Virus record (IMG/VR): IMGVR_UViG_3300030406_003992
Span: 1-34,404 of that record
Origin: a virus
DNA length: 34,404 bases
Reading direction: 5' to 3' (one strand)
Part shown: positions 23,001 through 30,883 of the stretch, one piece after another
Layout of the letters: each line of letters starts with the position of its first letter
How positions within the stretch are numbered: position 1 is the stretch's first letter
Program-made: the position numbers and the translations under genes
Notes under the pieces: model-generated
Database searches by the model: none
What the model was told of the DNA's origin: nothing
Seen by the model: only the letters and a program-made list of their open reading frames with translations

Positions 23001-24260
23001 ATGTCATCAATTAAACTAAAACATTCTGGCGGTAATGGTGTATCGATAGCAGCACCAGCTTCAAATCCTACAGCCGATAGAATATTAACGCTTCCAAGTA
23101 CCGATGCTGATGGAGTTATAACGACAAAAGATTCAAATGATAATTTGCAAGCTATAACTGGAATTAATGGAGGCAAACTTGGTAATAGAAATTTAATTAA
23201 CAACGGAGCATTTGCTATAGCCCAACGTTCTACAACAGCTACAGGTGGAGGTTTTCTTAGTGTTGATAGGTTTAAGTGTCAAACAAGCGGTCTAGATGAA
23301 GATATTACACAGGCACAAGCAGATGTTGCCGCCGGAACTACGCCTTATTCTTTAGGTTTTAGAAAGTGTTATAAAATAACAAACGGAAACCAAACAAGTG
23401 GAGCCGGCGGAGGAGATTTAGTAAAAATTCAAACATCTGTTGAAGCTCAAAATATCGCATCTAGTGGTTGGAATTATCTCTCAAGTACGAGTTACATAAC
23501 TCTTCAATTCTGGGTTAAATCAAGTGTTTCACAAAATTTTTATTTTAATTTAGTTGATATTAATGCTAGTCCTAACCAAAACTATGTAATGGAAACAGGT
23601 GTTCTAACCGCGAATACTTGGACAAAAATAACAAAAAAAATTGAGGGCAAAAATACTTTAGTTTTTAATGCTGGTGGTGCTGGGGAAGGTTTAAGGTTAG
23701 AGATTAATGCTTTTAGAGGAGGAGATACTACTGGGACACAAACTCTAAATCAGTGGCACGAGCTTGATACTGCAAATCGTATGCCTACTAACACGACAAC
23801 TTGGTTTACAACTAATGATGCAACATTTGAAATAACAGGAGTACAGTTAGAGGTAGGTGATACACCTACAAATTTTGAATTTAAATCATATCAAGAAGAT
23901 TATTATGAATGTCTTAGATATTGCTACGTTATACCAGTTACAAATGGTGATTTTATAGGAAGTAGTTACGCTTTCGTCAATAGCACAACTCAAATTATAG
24001 GACAATTTACTTTTCCGAGAGCGATGCGAACTTTTCCTACAAAAGCACAAACGAGCAGTCTTGTTAGATTAAGAGCAGGGAACTCGTCTGCAAATTTTAA
24101 TTTGACAGATATTATTGCCCATTTAGGAGATACAACCAATCCCAATCCTTTTACTTATGGCTTTATAGTTACCACCTCAAGTATCAGCACCAGCCAATCT
24201 GGTATATTGCAAGGCCAAAACACCAGTGCTGGTAGAATCACATTTAGTGCGGAGTTTTAA
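23001..24260 (+). CDS. tail fibre / receptor-binding protein A, 419 aa
   Basis: The start has a GGAG upstream at 22989-22992. N-terminus MSSIKLKHSGGNGVSIAAPA with RILTLPSTDADG is a common fibre attachment segment. NRNLINNGAFAIAQRS and VDRFK open a lectin-like/carbohydrate-binding domain, with LQFWVKSSVSQNFYFNL, NTWTKITKKIEG and ITGVQLEVGDTPTNFEFKSYQEDYYECLRYCYV as core motifs. The last 100 residues are variable. Homologous to the next large gene (24439). Probable cell-surface binding role. Confidence 0.82.
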   Translation: MSSIKLKHSGGNGVSIAAPASNPTADRILTLPSTDADGVITTKDSNDNLQAITGINGGKLGNRNLINNGAFAIAQRSTTATGGGFLSVDRFKCQTSGLDEDITQAQADVAAGTTPYSLGFRKCYKITNGNQTSGAGGGDLVKIQTSVEAQNIASSGWNYLSSTSYITLQFWVKSSVSQNFYFNLVDINASPNQNYVMETGVLTANTWTKITKKIEGKNTLVFNAGGAGEGLRLEINAFRGGDTTGTQTLNQWHELDTANRMPTNTTTWFTTNDATFEITGVQLEVGDTPTNFEFKSYQEDYYECLRYCYVIPVTNGDFIGSSYAFVNSTTQIIGQFTFPRAMRTFPTKAQTSSLVRLRAGNSSANFNLTDIIAHLGDTTNPNPFTYGFIVTTSSISTSQSGILQGQNTSAGRITFSAEF

Positions 24261-24262
24261 TT

Positions 24263-24439
24263 ATGGCAATACGATACAAAAAATATGCGGATGACCCAGA
24301 AGATGGAGCATTTAATTGCATTGAAAAGATAGAGGAAAATGGCGCGGTCTTATGTGTTCCATTTGTTGAATTAAATGCGGACTATCAAGAATACAAAGAA
24401 TGGCTAAAATTAGGGAACACACCAGAGGAGGCTAGTTAA
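24263..24439 (+). CDS. small fibre-associated protein, 58 aa
   Basis: This short frame sits between two fibre genes and shares its last base with the next ATG (TAATG). It reads MAIRYKKYADDPEDGAFNCI and ends VPFVELNADYQEYKEWLKLG then NTPEEAS. The end matches the protein at 25602 (VPIDEDNTDYQAYLEWAKTN) and the well-known phage fibre-operon end pattern ITxIPxDxxNxDYQxYLxWxxxGNTPE. It may assist fibre folding or attachment. An AGGAGG inside its end (24425-24430) probably serves as the ribosome site for the next gene. Confidence 0.75.
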   Translation: MAIRYKKYADDPEDGAFNCIEKIEENGAVLCVPFVELNADYQEYKEWLKLGNTPEEAS

Positions 24440-25599
24440 TGTCTGAAATTAAAGTTAACAGCGTTAAAGGTGTAGGTGCTACTACCGCAGCTATTACTAT
24501 CAATAATTCTGACGGAACTTGTACAGCAAATCTTTTAAATAATGAAGGTCATAAAAATTTTGTAATAAATGGAGCAATGCAAATTGCACAAAGAGGTCGC
24601 GCTGGTGGAACTGTAGATGGGAGTGCTGGCTATAGAAGCACCGATAGATTCAAAACAGATATTGACGGCAGCAATGGTCGTTTTACGCATAGTACGGTTG
24701 ATGATGTTCCCGCGAATTTAGGTTTTAGAGATTCTGCCAAAATTACTGTTACTACAACTGAAGCTCAACCAACATCGACAACTGCTGCACTTCAGTTTTA
24801 TTACATGAGCGAAATACAAGATGTAACACAATTAAGGTGGGGGTCTAGTAATGCCAAAACTTGCACGTTATCTTTTTATGTTAAAGGAAGTGTAACCGGC
24901 GATTATCCTGTTTGGTTTCAATGGTATGGAGCGAGCGGGACTAATTATTTTTACTATACAAGTTATGCAATAAATTCTGCTAACACATGGGAAAGAAAAA
25001 CAATTACGCTTACAGGTCCAACCTCCGGTGGACAGCTTACTGGTTTTAACACAACTGGTTTTAGAATTGAATGGGGTTTAGGTTATGGGTCCGACACTGA
25101 AACAGGCACATTAAATGAATGGACTACAAGTGGAACAAGAAGAACACCCGCCGGACACGTTTGGTTATGTGAAAATGCTAGTGCTACTTGGTTTATTACT
25201 GGTGTGCAATTTGAAATATCTCCCGTTGCAACTGATTTTGAATTTATTCCGGTAATGAAACAATATCAATATTGTGAAAGATATTATGAAAGATTAGATG
25301 GTCAAGGAAGCGCAATGACTAATGGAATTATGGGTCATTACAACACAACTTCAGAATGTATGTTTTTCTATCATTTTAGAACTAGAAAAAGAACTACCCC
25401 AAGTTTAGAATATAGTGCTTTAAGTGATCTTGACATTGAGCCTTTTGATGATGAACCCTCTGATTTAAATTTATTTATAGCGGATATGAAACACATGGTA
25501 ATAAGATCACAAAATAATCCTACAGTAACTAAAGGATTTGCCGCTACTTTATGTGTCGACACAAATAGCGGACACATTGCTTTTGACGCTGAACTTTAA
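24439..25599 (+). CDS. tail fibre / receptor-binding protein B, 386 aa (paralogue of A)
   Basis: N-terminus MSEIKVNSVKGVGATTAAITINN is a fibre attachment segment. KNFVINGAMQIAQRGRAGG, STDRFKTDIDG, CTLSFYVKGSVTGDYPVWF, NTWERKTITLTG, and ITGVQFEISPVATDFEFIPVMKQYQYCERYYERL line up with the corresponding motifs of the 23001 gene, showing a duplicated and diverged receptor-binding module. The C-terminal 100 residues differ. It has its own AGGAGG ribosome site inside the upstream small gene. Confidence 0.82.
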   Translation: MSEIKVNSVKGVGATTAAITINNSDGTCTANLLNNEGHKNFVINGAMQIAQRGRAGGTVDGSAGYRSTDRFKTDIDGSNGRFTHSTVDDVPANLGFRDSAKITVTTTEAQPTSTTAALQFYYMSEIQDVTQLRWGSSNAKTCTLSFYVKGSVTGDYPVWFQWYGASGTNYFYYTSYAINSANTWERKTITLTGPTSGGQLTGFNTTGFRIEWGLGYGSDTETGTLNEWTTSGTRRTPAGHVWLCENASATWFITGVQFEISPVATDFEFIPVMKQYQYCERYYERLDGQGSAMTNGIMGHYNTTSECMFFYHFRTRKRTTPSLEYSALSDLDIEPFDDEPSDLNLFIADMKHMVIRSQNNPTVTKGFAATLCVDTNSGHIAFDAEL

Positions 25600-25601
25600 T
25601 T

Positions 25602-25784
25602 ATGGCAACTAACATCACAAAATATAGAATATTTAAGGACGCGGCAACCGGTCGTATTCTTTCAGTTCAACCTTTTGCTAGTGATTGGCTTCCAAGATTT
25701 GTCCCGATTGATGAAGATAATACAGATTATCAAGCATATTTAGAATGGGCTAAAACAAACACAGCTGAAGAGGTTTTATCTTAA
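25602..25784 (+). CDS. small fibre-associated protein, 60 aa (paralogue of 24263)
   Basis: The protein reads MATNITKYRIFKDAATGRIL and ends VPIDEDNTDYQAYLEWAKTN then TAEEVLS. It shares the DxxYQxYxEW end with the 58-residue protein at 24263, and each follows a fibre gene of the same family, so fibre gene plus satellite appear duplicated as a unit. The stop shares its last base with the next ATG. Role unknown, possibly fibre assembly. Confidence 0.75.
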   Translation: MATNITKYRIFKDAATGRILSVQPFASDWLPRFVPIDEDNTDYQAYLEWAKTNTAEEVLS

Positions 25785-26131
25785 TGGCAATAATAGCAGG
25801 CGAATTTGATTTTGAAGTTCGAAGAAGAGCTGACCATACAGAAGAACTTACAATTACAGATGGTAATGATAACCCGGTAAATTTAACTGGTTATGAAGTC
25901 GCTGCAAGTATATATGACGAACCTCGTTCAGTAAAATATGCAGACTTCGCAACTGCAATAACAAGTGCAGCTGCTGGAACATTTACTTTAACTTTAACCA
26001 GAGCTCAAACAGCTACATTTACTCCAAGTGAATTACATTATGACGTTAAATTAAAAAATCCATCTGATAAACAAGAATATTATGTAGCAGGTATAATTTT
26101 TGTAAAAGAAGGTTATACTGAATTTCCATGA
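25784..26131 (+). CDS. fibre/baseplate protein with BppU-like N-terminal fold, 115 aa
   Basis: The protein reads IIAGEFDFEVRRRADHTEELTITDGNDNPVNLTGYEVAASIYDE, then a beta-rich remainder including GTFTLTLTRAQTATF and HYDVKLKNPSDKQEYYVAGIIFV. The pattern RGDxxxxxLTxxDxxGxPVxLTGYxxxxxI resembles the N-terminal immunoglobulin-like domain of BppU and other baseplate adaptors that anchor receptor-binding proteins. A connector role between tip and fibre is likely but inferred. Confidence 0.7.
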   Translation: MAIIAGEFDFEVRRRADHTEELTITDGNDNPVNLTGYEVAASIYDEPRSVKYADFATAITSAAAGTFTLTLTRAQTATFTPSELHYDVKLKNPSDKQEYYVAGIIFVKEGYTEFP

Positions 26132-26364
26132 GCCAAATTAAAGTTAATCAAACAAAAAATACAATTACAGTTAATGGAGAAACAAGAGTTGTAACTGTAA
26201 AAGTTCCTGGACCACAAGGACCAAAAGGAGATGGTTTTGATATTACTTTAAATCATACAAATAAAGTAAATAATTCAATTATGTATTATCAACAAAGTTC
26301 TGATACACTTAGACTAGATGCAACCCGTACTGTCGAAAATTTAGTCGATGGCGGAAATTTCTAG
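26128..26364 (+). CDS. small collagen-like fibre protein, 78 aa
   Basis: The start overlaps the previous stop (ATGA). The protein carries TRVVTVKVPGPQGPKGDGFD, a short collagen-like Gly-x-y stretch of the kind used as trimeric stalk in phage fibres, followed by a small beta-rich end. It probably extends or trimerises the neighbouring adaptor. The gene ends at a CTAGAGCT palindrome at 26361-26368. Confidence 0.7.
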   Translation: MSQIKVNQTKNTITVNGETRVVTVKVPGPQGPKGDGFDITLNHTNKVNNSIMYYQQSSDTLRLDATRTVENLVDGGNF

Positions 26365-26376
26365 AGCTAATTAATT

Positions 26377-28152
26377 ATGGCTAACACAATTAGAATCAAA
26401 AGATCCACAGGATCAGGCGCACCAGCTAGTTTAGAAAATGCTGAATTAGCATTTGCTGAAGGTAGTAAAAAATTATTTATTGGTATTGGAACAGGTGGTG
26501 CTGGTGGATCAGCTACAAGTATTGAAGCTATAGGTGGTTCAGGTTCTTTTGTTGATTTAACAACGAGTAGAACAGCAAATACTGTTTTAGCTGCTCCAAA
26601 TGGAAGTAATGGTGCTGGTACTTTTCGATCTTTAGTTGCTGCTGATATTCCTTCATTAGCCCATACAAAAATTTCTGATTTTGATTCTGGTGTTAGAGCA
26701 AATAGATTAGATCAAATGGCTGCTCCTACTGGATCAGTTTCATTAAATAGCCAAAAAATAACAAACTTAGCTGACCCGACTAGTGATAATGATGCTGCAA
26801 ACAAATCGTATGTTGACGGAGTTGCACAGGGATTAGACGTAAAAGATAGTGTGGTAGCTGCTACAACTGCAAATATAACTTTATCTGGAACACAAACTAT
26901 TGATGGTGTTTCTGTTTCTGCTAATGATAGAGTTTTAGTTAAAAATCAAAGTACAGGTTCACAAAATGGTTTATATCTTTGTAAAGCTGGTTCATGGGTA
27001 AGAACTGATGATTTAGCTGCGGGTGCTGATGCTGCAGGCATGTTCACATTTGTTGAACAAGGAACTGCAAATGGAGATAAAGGTTTTGTTTGTACTACTA
27101 ATAAAGGAAGTGCAAGTGTTGGATCGGATTCACTAGCGTTTTCACAATTTAGTTCAAGTGGCGATATAACTGCAGGAGACGGATTAGATAAGTCAGGTAC
27201 AGAATTATCACTTGATTTAAAAGCAAATTCAGGTCTAGTTATTACCAGTTCTGAATTATCAATGAATTTAAGTGCTAGTGGTATTGCTGGAACTTTAGCA
27301 ATTTCAGATGGTGGTACAGGTGCAACAAGTGCTTCTGCTGCAAGAACTGCATTAGGTTTAGCAATTGGTTCAAACGTACAGGCTTATGATGCTGGATTAG
27401 CTGCTATTGCTGGTTTAGCTACAACTGATGGTGGAATTATTGTTGGTAATGGATCAACTTTTGTTTTAGAGTCTGGGGCTACTGCACGTTCTAGTTTGGG
27501 TGTGAGCATCGGAAGCCAAGTCCAAGCTTATGACGCTGACTTAGATAACCTTTCAGGTTGTCAATCTGGTGCTTCTTCTGCTTTAGCTGCATTAACACAA
27601 ACTGAAGTTCAAATTTTAGATGGAGCTACAGTAACAACTGCTGAATTAAATAAGCTAGATGGTGTTACTGCCTCTACAAGCGAAATAAACATACTTGATG
27701 GTGTAACTGCAACCGCAACTGAAATCAACAAGTTAGACGGTCTTACAGCGACCACTACGGAATTGAATAAATTAGATGGAGTAACTGCTACAACAGCAGA
27801 ATTAAACTTTACTGATGGAGTTACTTCTAATATTCAAACTCAGTTAAATTCAAAACAGGCTTCTGATGCACAATTAACAGAGTTGGCAACTATGGCATCA
27901 AATACAGCTTCAGCGTTAGCTGACCTAACAAGCACTGAAGTGGCTATTTTAGATGGTGCTACTGTTACAACAACTGAACTTAATAAATTAGATGGTAATA
28001 CTTCAGCTACTTCAACAACTCTTGTTCAGGCAGATAGATTTGTTTGTAATGATGCTGGAACAATGAAACAAGTTGCATTGTCTGATTTAGTAACATTCCT
28101 GGAAGATGAATCAACAAGTGGTTTTGATATAGATGGTGGGTCATACTCTTAA
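26377..28152 (+). CDS. long tail fibre protein with 13-residue repeats, 591 aa
   Basis: N-terminus MANTIRIKRSTGSGAPASLENAELAFAEGSKKLFIGIGTG is a frequent fibre anchor. NSQKITNLADPTSDNDAANKSYVDGVAQGLDVKDSV is the collar module common in cyanophage fibres, followed by VLVKNQSTGSQNGLYLCKAG. The region 27598-27831 holds six tandem 13-residue repeats (TAELNKLDGVTAS type), and two more lie at 27931-28008. The end, TLVQADRFVCNDAGTMKQVALSDLVTFLED, is a usual module boundary or chaperone-free tip. Codons are mostly A/T-ending, unlike the next fibre gene. Confidence 0.85.
   Translation: MANTIRIKRSTGSGAPASLENAELAFAEGSKKLFIGIGTGGAGGSATSIEAIGGSGSFVDLTTSRTANTVLAAPNGSNGAGTFRSLVAADIPSLAHTKISDFDSGVRANRLDQMAAPTGSVSLNSQKITNLADPTSDNDAANKSYVDGVAQGLDVKDSVVAATTANITLSGTQTIDGVSVSANDRVLVKNQSTGSQNGLYLCKAGSWVRTDDLAAGADAAGMFTFVEQGTANGDKGFVCTTNKGSASVGSDSLAFSQFSSSGDITAGDGLDKSGTELSLDLKANSGLVITSSELSMNLSASGIAGTLAISDGGTGATSASAARTALGLAIGSNVQAYDAGLAAIAGLATTDGGIIVGNGSTFVLESGATARSSLGVSIGSQVQAYDADLDNLSGCQSGASSALAALTQTEVQILDGATVTTAELNKLDGVTASTSEINILDGVTATATEINKLDGLTATTTELNKLDGVTATTAELNFTDGVTSNIQTQLNSKQASDAQLTELATMASNTASALADLTSTEVAILDGATVTTTELNKLDGNTSATSTTLVQADRFVCNDAGTMKQVALSDLVTFLEDESTSGFDIDGGSYS
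27598..27831 (+). repeat. six tandem 39-bp coding repeats in the long fibre gene
   Basis: The period is 13 codons, reading as variants of (T/A)-(A/T/S)-E-(L/I)-N-(K/I)-L-D-G-(V/L)-T-A-(S/T). The protein repeats are clearer than the DNA repeats, because synonymous bases differ between copies. Two further units occur at 27931-28008. Confidence 0.85.
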
Positions 28153-28177
28153 TAATAATTTTTAGGAGGTATGGCTT

Positions 28178-29527
28178 ATGGCAAACACAATAAAATTAAA
28201 AAGAGGAAGCGGTAGCGACCCAAGTGCTAGTGATTTAGCTGTAGGAGAAGTTGCGGTAAGAACCGACGAAGGTAAATTATTTACAAAAAAAGATGATGGA
28301 ACTGTAGCCGAAATATCAGGCGGTGGGTCCGGTACAACTATAAATAATAATGCAGATAATAGAATAATAACTGGTTCGGGAACTTCAAATACTTTAAATG
28401 CCGAATCGACATTCACTTATGATGGTGCGGGTGTTCTTACGCTTTTATCTACCGATACGAGCAGTTCAGCTTTACCAATAATTGAACTTTATAGAAATAG
28501 TGCTAGTCCGGCAGATGCAGATTATTTAGGTCAACTTAAATTTACTGGCGAAAGTGATGACGGCAGTAAGGAAGTCTATGCCAAGATGACGGCCAAAATA
28601 GATGATGCGAGTTCCGGCACTGAAGATGGTTTATTTGAATTTGCATTGAGAAAAGCAGGGTCAAATAATATTGGTGCAAGATTAACTAGCACAGATTTAA
28701 AGCTAATAAACGGAACAGGACTTGAGGTAGCTGGTGATACTACTATGACCGGCGATTTAACAATATCAAATACAGCACCAAAAATACTTTTAACGGATAC
28801 AAATAATGACCCAGATTATGAATTAAAAAATTTCAACGGAGTTTTTGAATTAGATCAAGGCTCAAGTGATACGAAATTTAAAATTACGACCGATGGCCAT
28901 GTTGAATTTCCGAATGACGACCAAGAAATAAGAATTGGACAAGGTTCAGATTTAGTATTAGTTCATGATGGAAGCAACTCAATAATAAATGATGCCGGAC
29001 AAGGTAACTTACAAATACAAAATGCTGGAACTACAATTCTTGGCGTTACTTCATCTGGTATTAATGTTACAGGTGCCATTATCGTATCAAGCACGGTTGA
29101 CGGAAGAGATTTAGCAACTGATGGTTCAAAACTTGATGGAATTGAGAGTGGAGCTACCGCAGATCAAACAAAATCAGATATAGATGCTCTTGGTATTGCA
29201 GCTAGTACGGCAGCCACACTTTTAACAGCAAGAACTATTGCAGGGGTTAGCTTTGATGGGTCAGCAAACATATCTCTTAACAACAACGCAATAACAAATG
29301 GTGCTGGATATATCACAGGATTTAGCGGTGTAGCCGGTGGTGGTACTTTTACCGGAGCTATTACCGCACCAAGAATCTCTGGTAGTAATGGAATTATTGA
29401 AATGAAACAAGAAATAGGCACTTCTCAAACACTAACTTCGGGATACAATGCTTTATCCGTAGACCCTACGATTGCTAATGGCGTTACCATAACGGTGCCA
29501 ACTGGGGCTATTTGGTCTATAGTTTAA
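28178..29527 (+). CDS. tail fibre protein with shared C-terminal tip, 449 aa
   Basis: A strong AGGAGG lies at 28164-28169. Of two nearby ATGs, 28178 is at the proper 8-base distance, while 28171 is too close and out of frame. N-terminus MANTIKLKRGSGSDPSASDLAVGEVAVRTDEGKLFTKKDDG resembles the anchor of the preceding fibre. The middle has fibre modules (TDTNNDPDYELKNFNGVFEL, GQGSDLVLVHDGSNSIIND, TVDGRDLATDGSKLDGIESGATADQTKSDIDALGI). The end, TSGYNALSVDPTIANGVTITVPTGAIWSIV, resembles the end of the protein at 21267. G/C-ending codons are more frequent than in the fibre before it. Confidence 0.85.
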   Translation: MANTIKLKRGSGSDPSASDLAVGEVAVRTDEGKLFTKKDDGTVAEISGGGSGTTINNNADNRIITGSGTSNTLNAESTFTYDGAGVLTLLSTDTSSSALPIIELYRNSASPADADYLGQLKFTGESDDGSKEVYAKMTAKIDDASSGTEDGLFEFALRKAGSNNIGARLTSTDLKLINGTGLEVAGDTTMTGDLTISNTAPKILLTDTNNDPDYELKNFNGVFELDQGSSDTKFKITTDGHVEFPNDDQEIRIGQGSDLVLVHDGSNSIINDAGQGNLQIQNAGTTILGVTSSGINVTGAIIVSSTVDGRDLATDGSKLDGIESGATADQTKSDIDALGIAASTAATLLTARTIAGVSFDGSANISLNNNAITNGAGYITGFSGVAGGGTFTGAITAPRISGSNGIIEMKQEIGTSQTLTSGYNALSVDPTIANGVTITVPTGAIWSIV

Positions 29528-29535
29528 GTAAAACT

Positions 29536-29769
29536 ATGCAAGAAATTACGCAAAAACAAATAGCGGAGTGGAAGGAAGAACTTGTAAGGCAAGTTCAAAC
29601 AAGAGATGCGGCGCAAAAAGAATTAGATGCAGCAAATATAAATATTAACGCTTTACAGGGTGGCGTTCAGTTTGGGGAGTTGCTGTTGAAAAAGAACGAG
29701 TCATTAAGCCAGCAATCAAATATAACGGTGCAAGACCCACAAATAAAAAAAGGCACATCAAAGAAATAG
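29536..29769 (+). CDS. small coiled-coil protein, 77 aa
   Basis: The frame is open from 29512, which would overlap the fibre gene. The ATG at 29536, eight bases after the fibre stop, is preferred. The product begins MQEITQKQIAEWKEELVRQV and is helical for most of its length (QTRDAAQKELDAANININALQGGVQFGE), with a basic end. No signal or membrane segment is visible. Possible virion or lysis-region accessory protein; the family is not recognised with confidence. Confidence 0.65.
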   Translation: MQEITQKQIAEWKEELVRQVQTRDAAQKELDAANININALQGGVQFGELLLKKNESLSQQSNITVQDPQIKKGTSKK

Positions 29770-29772
29770 GAG

Positions 29773-29784
29773 CTAGAGCTCTAG
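29773..29784. repeat. 12-bp perfect palindrome CTAGAGCTCTAG
   Basis: The palindrome lies in the 37-base gap between the coiled-coil gene and the proline-rich gene. It could be an operator or simply a processing hairpin; no T-run follows. Confidence 0.45.
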
Positions 29785-29806
29785 TAAACGCTTCTTTCCA
29801 CATAAA

Positions 29807-30310
29807 ATGAATGATTTATATTTGCCTAACTTACCAGATACTGATTATATTCTCAATCCGCCCACAACAATTTTTTATCCGCCTGTAGCGGAAGTTCCGT
29901 ATTTAGACCCTCTACTTCTTCCAAGCTTGGAACAGGTAGATTCGGGACTTGAGGCAGATCAGGCAAAGACTTCTTCAGAAAATAAGGAACTAAACTCGGA
30001 AGGGCTAAATATAAACCCAGAGCAGATACCGTCAAACCTCCTAAAAAACCAAGAAAATATTTCAATTGAAGAACCTGTAGCTACTTTTAATCTACCATTT
30101 TTTGGTGAATTTCCTATACCTGCCCCTGAAGTAATAGCGTCGAGCGTAATAAGTGCGGGAGTTGCGTCTACTGTAACTGTCGGCGGCTCTATTCTTATGC
30201 AAGCGGTCGTAAATAAATTAAAACAAATATTCAAAAAAATATTTACTAAAGTACTAAAAAAAGAAGTTGCTAACGTAAAAGAAAAGTTAGATAATAAAAA
30301 AGGTAGCTAG
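29807..30310 (+). CDS. proline-rich protein with a glycine/alanine hydrophobic helix, 167 aa (cyanophage-type)
   Basis: N-terminus NDLYLPNLPDTDYILNPPTTIFYPPVAEVPYLDPLLLPS is proline-rich and extended. A Glu/Asn-rich linker follows, then a hydrophobic segment IPAPEVIASSVISAGVASTVTVGGSILMQAVV (about residues 105-137) long enough to cross a membrane, and a strongly basic helical end. From memory, proteins starting with LPNLPDTD and PPxTxxYPPVxEVP occur in cyanophages and marine cyanobacteria. It could be a virion or cell-entry membrane protein. Its TAG is the start of the hairpin terminator at 30303-30350. Confidence 0.75.
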   Translation: MNDLYLPNLPDTDYILNPPTTIFYPPVAEVPYLDPLLLPSLEQVDSGLEADQAKTSSENKELNSEGLNINPEQIPSNLLKNQENISIEEPVATFNLPFFGEFPIPAPEVIASSVISAGVASTVTVGGSILMQAVVNKLKQIFKKIFTKVLKKEVANVKEKLDNKKGS

Positions 30311-30350
30311 AGTACACATACACCCGTAATGTGGCGTCTAAACTAGCTAC
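30303..30350. terminator. bidirectional hairpin terminator between convergent genes
   Basis: Arms GTAGCTAG (30303-30310) and CTAGCTAC (30343-30350) are exact inverted repeats. An inner stem CACAT (30315-30319)/ATGTG (30329-30333) can form in the loop. On the plus strand TTAAATTTTT follows, and on the minus strand a TTTTTT run follows, so it can end transcription from both sides. The two flanking genes run their stops into the stem. Confidence 0.75.
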
Positions 30351-30883
30351 TTAAATTTTTCGGAGTTAGCTTTTACATAACTTCTAATATTTATTACGTC
30401 ATTGCAAATATAAGCAAATTCGGATTTAGGATTTATCATATAACCGCTTGCGTGCAATTGTGAACATTTTAAAACTCTCACTAATTGCTTATCATGGACT
30501 TGCTTGTTTAGTTCTTCTTTGGCTAACTTTAGCTTTACTTCTGCTAACTCGGAACACGTTTCATTATTAGTACCTAGAGGCACCATAAAAGACATTTGAA
30601 ACCCCCAACCTTCATTAATACTATAAGTTTCACTATTAGGATTTTCTGCATCATTGCCTGTATAAAAAGGAGTAAACGCCATAGTCGGCTGGCTGCATAT
30701 TAAATTTCCAAATTGTAATTTGCCCGTCATTCCGTTATTGACGTTCATATTTTGATTAATTATTGATGAATTTCCTATCGCATTGGGTTGCGCTTGAACG
30801 TTAGTATCGCCCTCCGCTTTTACCGGATTACTGACTAAACACGCTGAGAGAAGTGATAACGCTAGTAGTCGTGATCGTATCAT
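30347..30883 (-). CDS. exported cysteine-rich protein, 178 aa (cyanophage-type)
   Basis: N-terminus MIRSRLLALSLLSACLVSNP followed by VKAEGD is a signal peptide. LSAC could serve as a lipobox, or VKA|E as a signal peptidase I site. The mature part has NSSIINQNMNVNNG, LICSQPTMAFTPFYTGND, GWGFQMSFMVPLGTNNETCSEL and later LKCSQ and YICNDV, giving four cysteines that could form two disulfides. I recall this SIINQN...CxxPTxxxTPFYTG...FMVPL...C family from cyanophages and picocyanobacteria. It overlaps the upstream exported-protein gene by 56 bases. Function unknown. Confidence 0.8.
   Translation of the reverse strand: MIRSRLLALSLLSACLVSNPVKAEGDTNVQAQPNAIGNSSIINQNMNVNNGMTGKLQFGNLICSQPTMAFTPFYTGNDAENPNSETYSINEGWGFQMSFMVPLGTNNETCSELAEVKLKLAKEELNKQVHDKQLVRVLKCSQLHASGYMINPKSEFAYICNDVINIRSYVKANSEKFK

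Noticed and set aside
26361-26376. CTAGAGCT followed by TTAATTAA-type palindromes before the long fibre gene
   Set aside because: Short palindromes of this kind are expected by chance in AT-rich gaps, and no arm is long enough to call a terminator or operator.
29853-30065. Minus-strand 70-residue frame with a signal-like start (MKYFLGFLGGLTVSALGLYL)
   Set aside because: It is fully antisense to the proline-rich plus-strand gene, whose proline and serine codons generate such hydrophobic shadows, and it is separated from the minus-strand unit by the two-way terminator.
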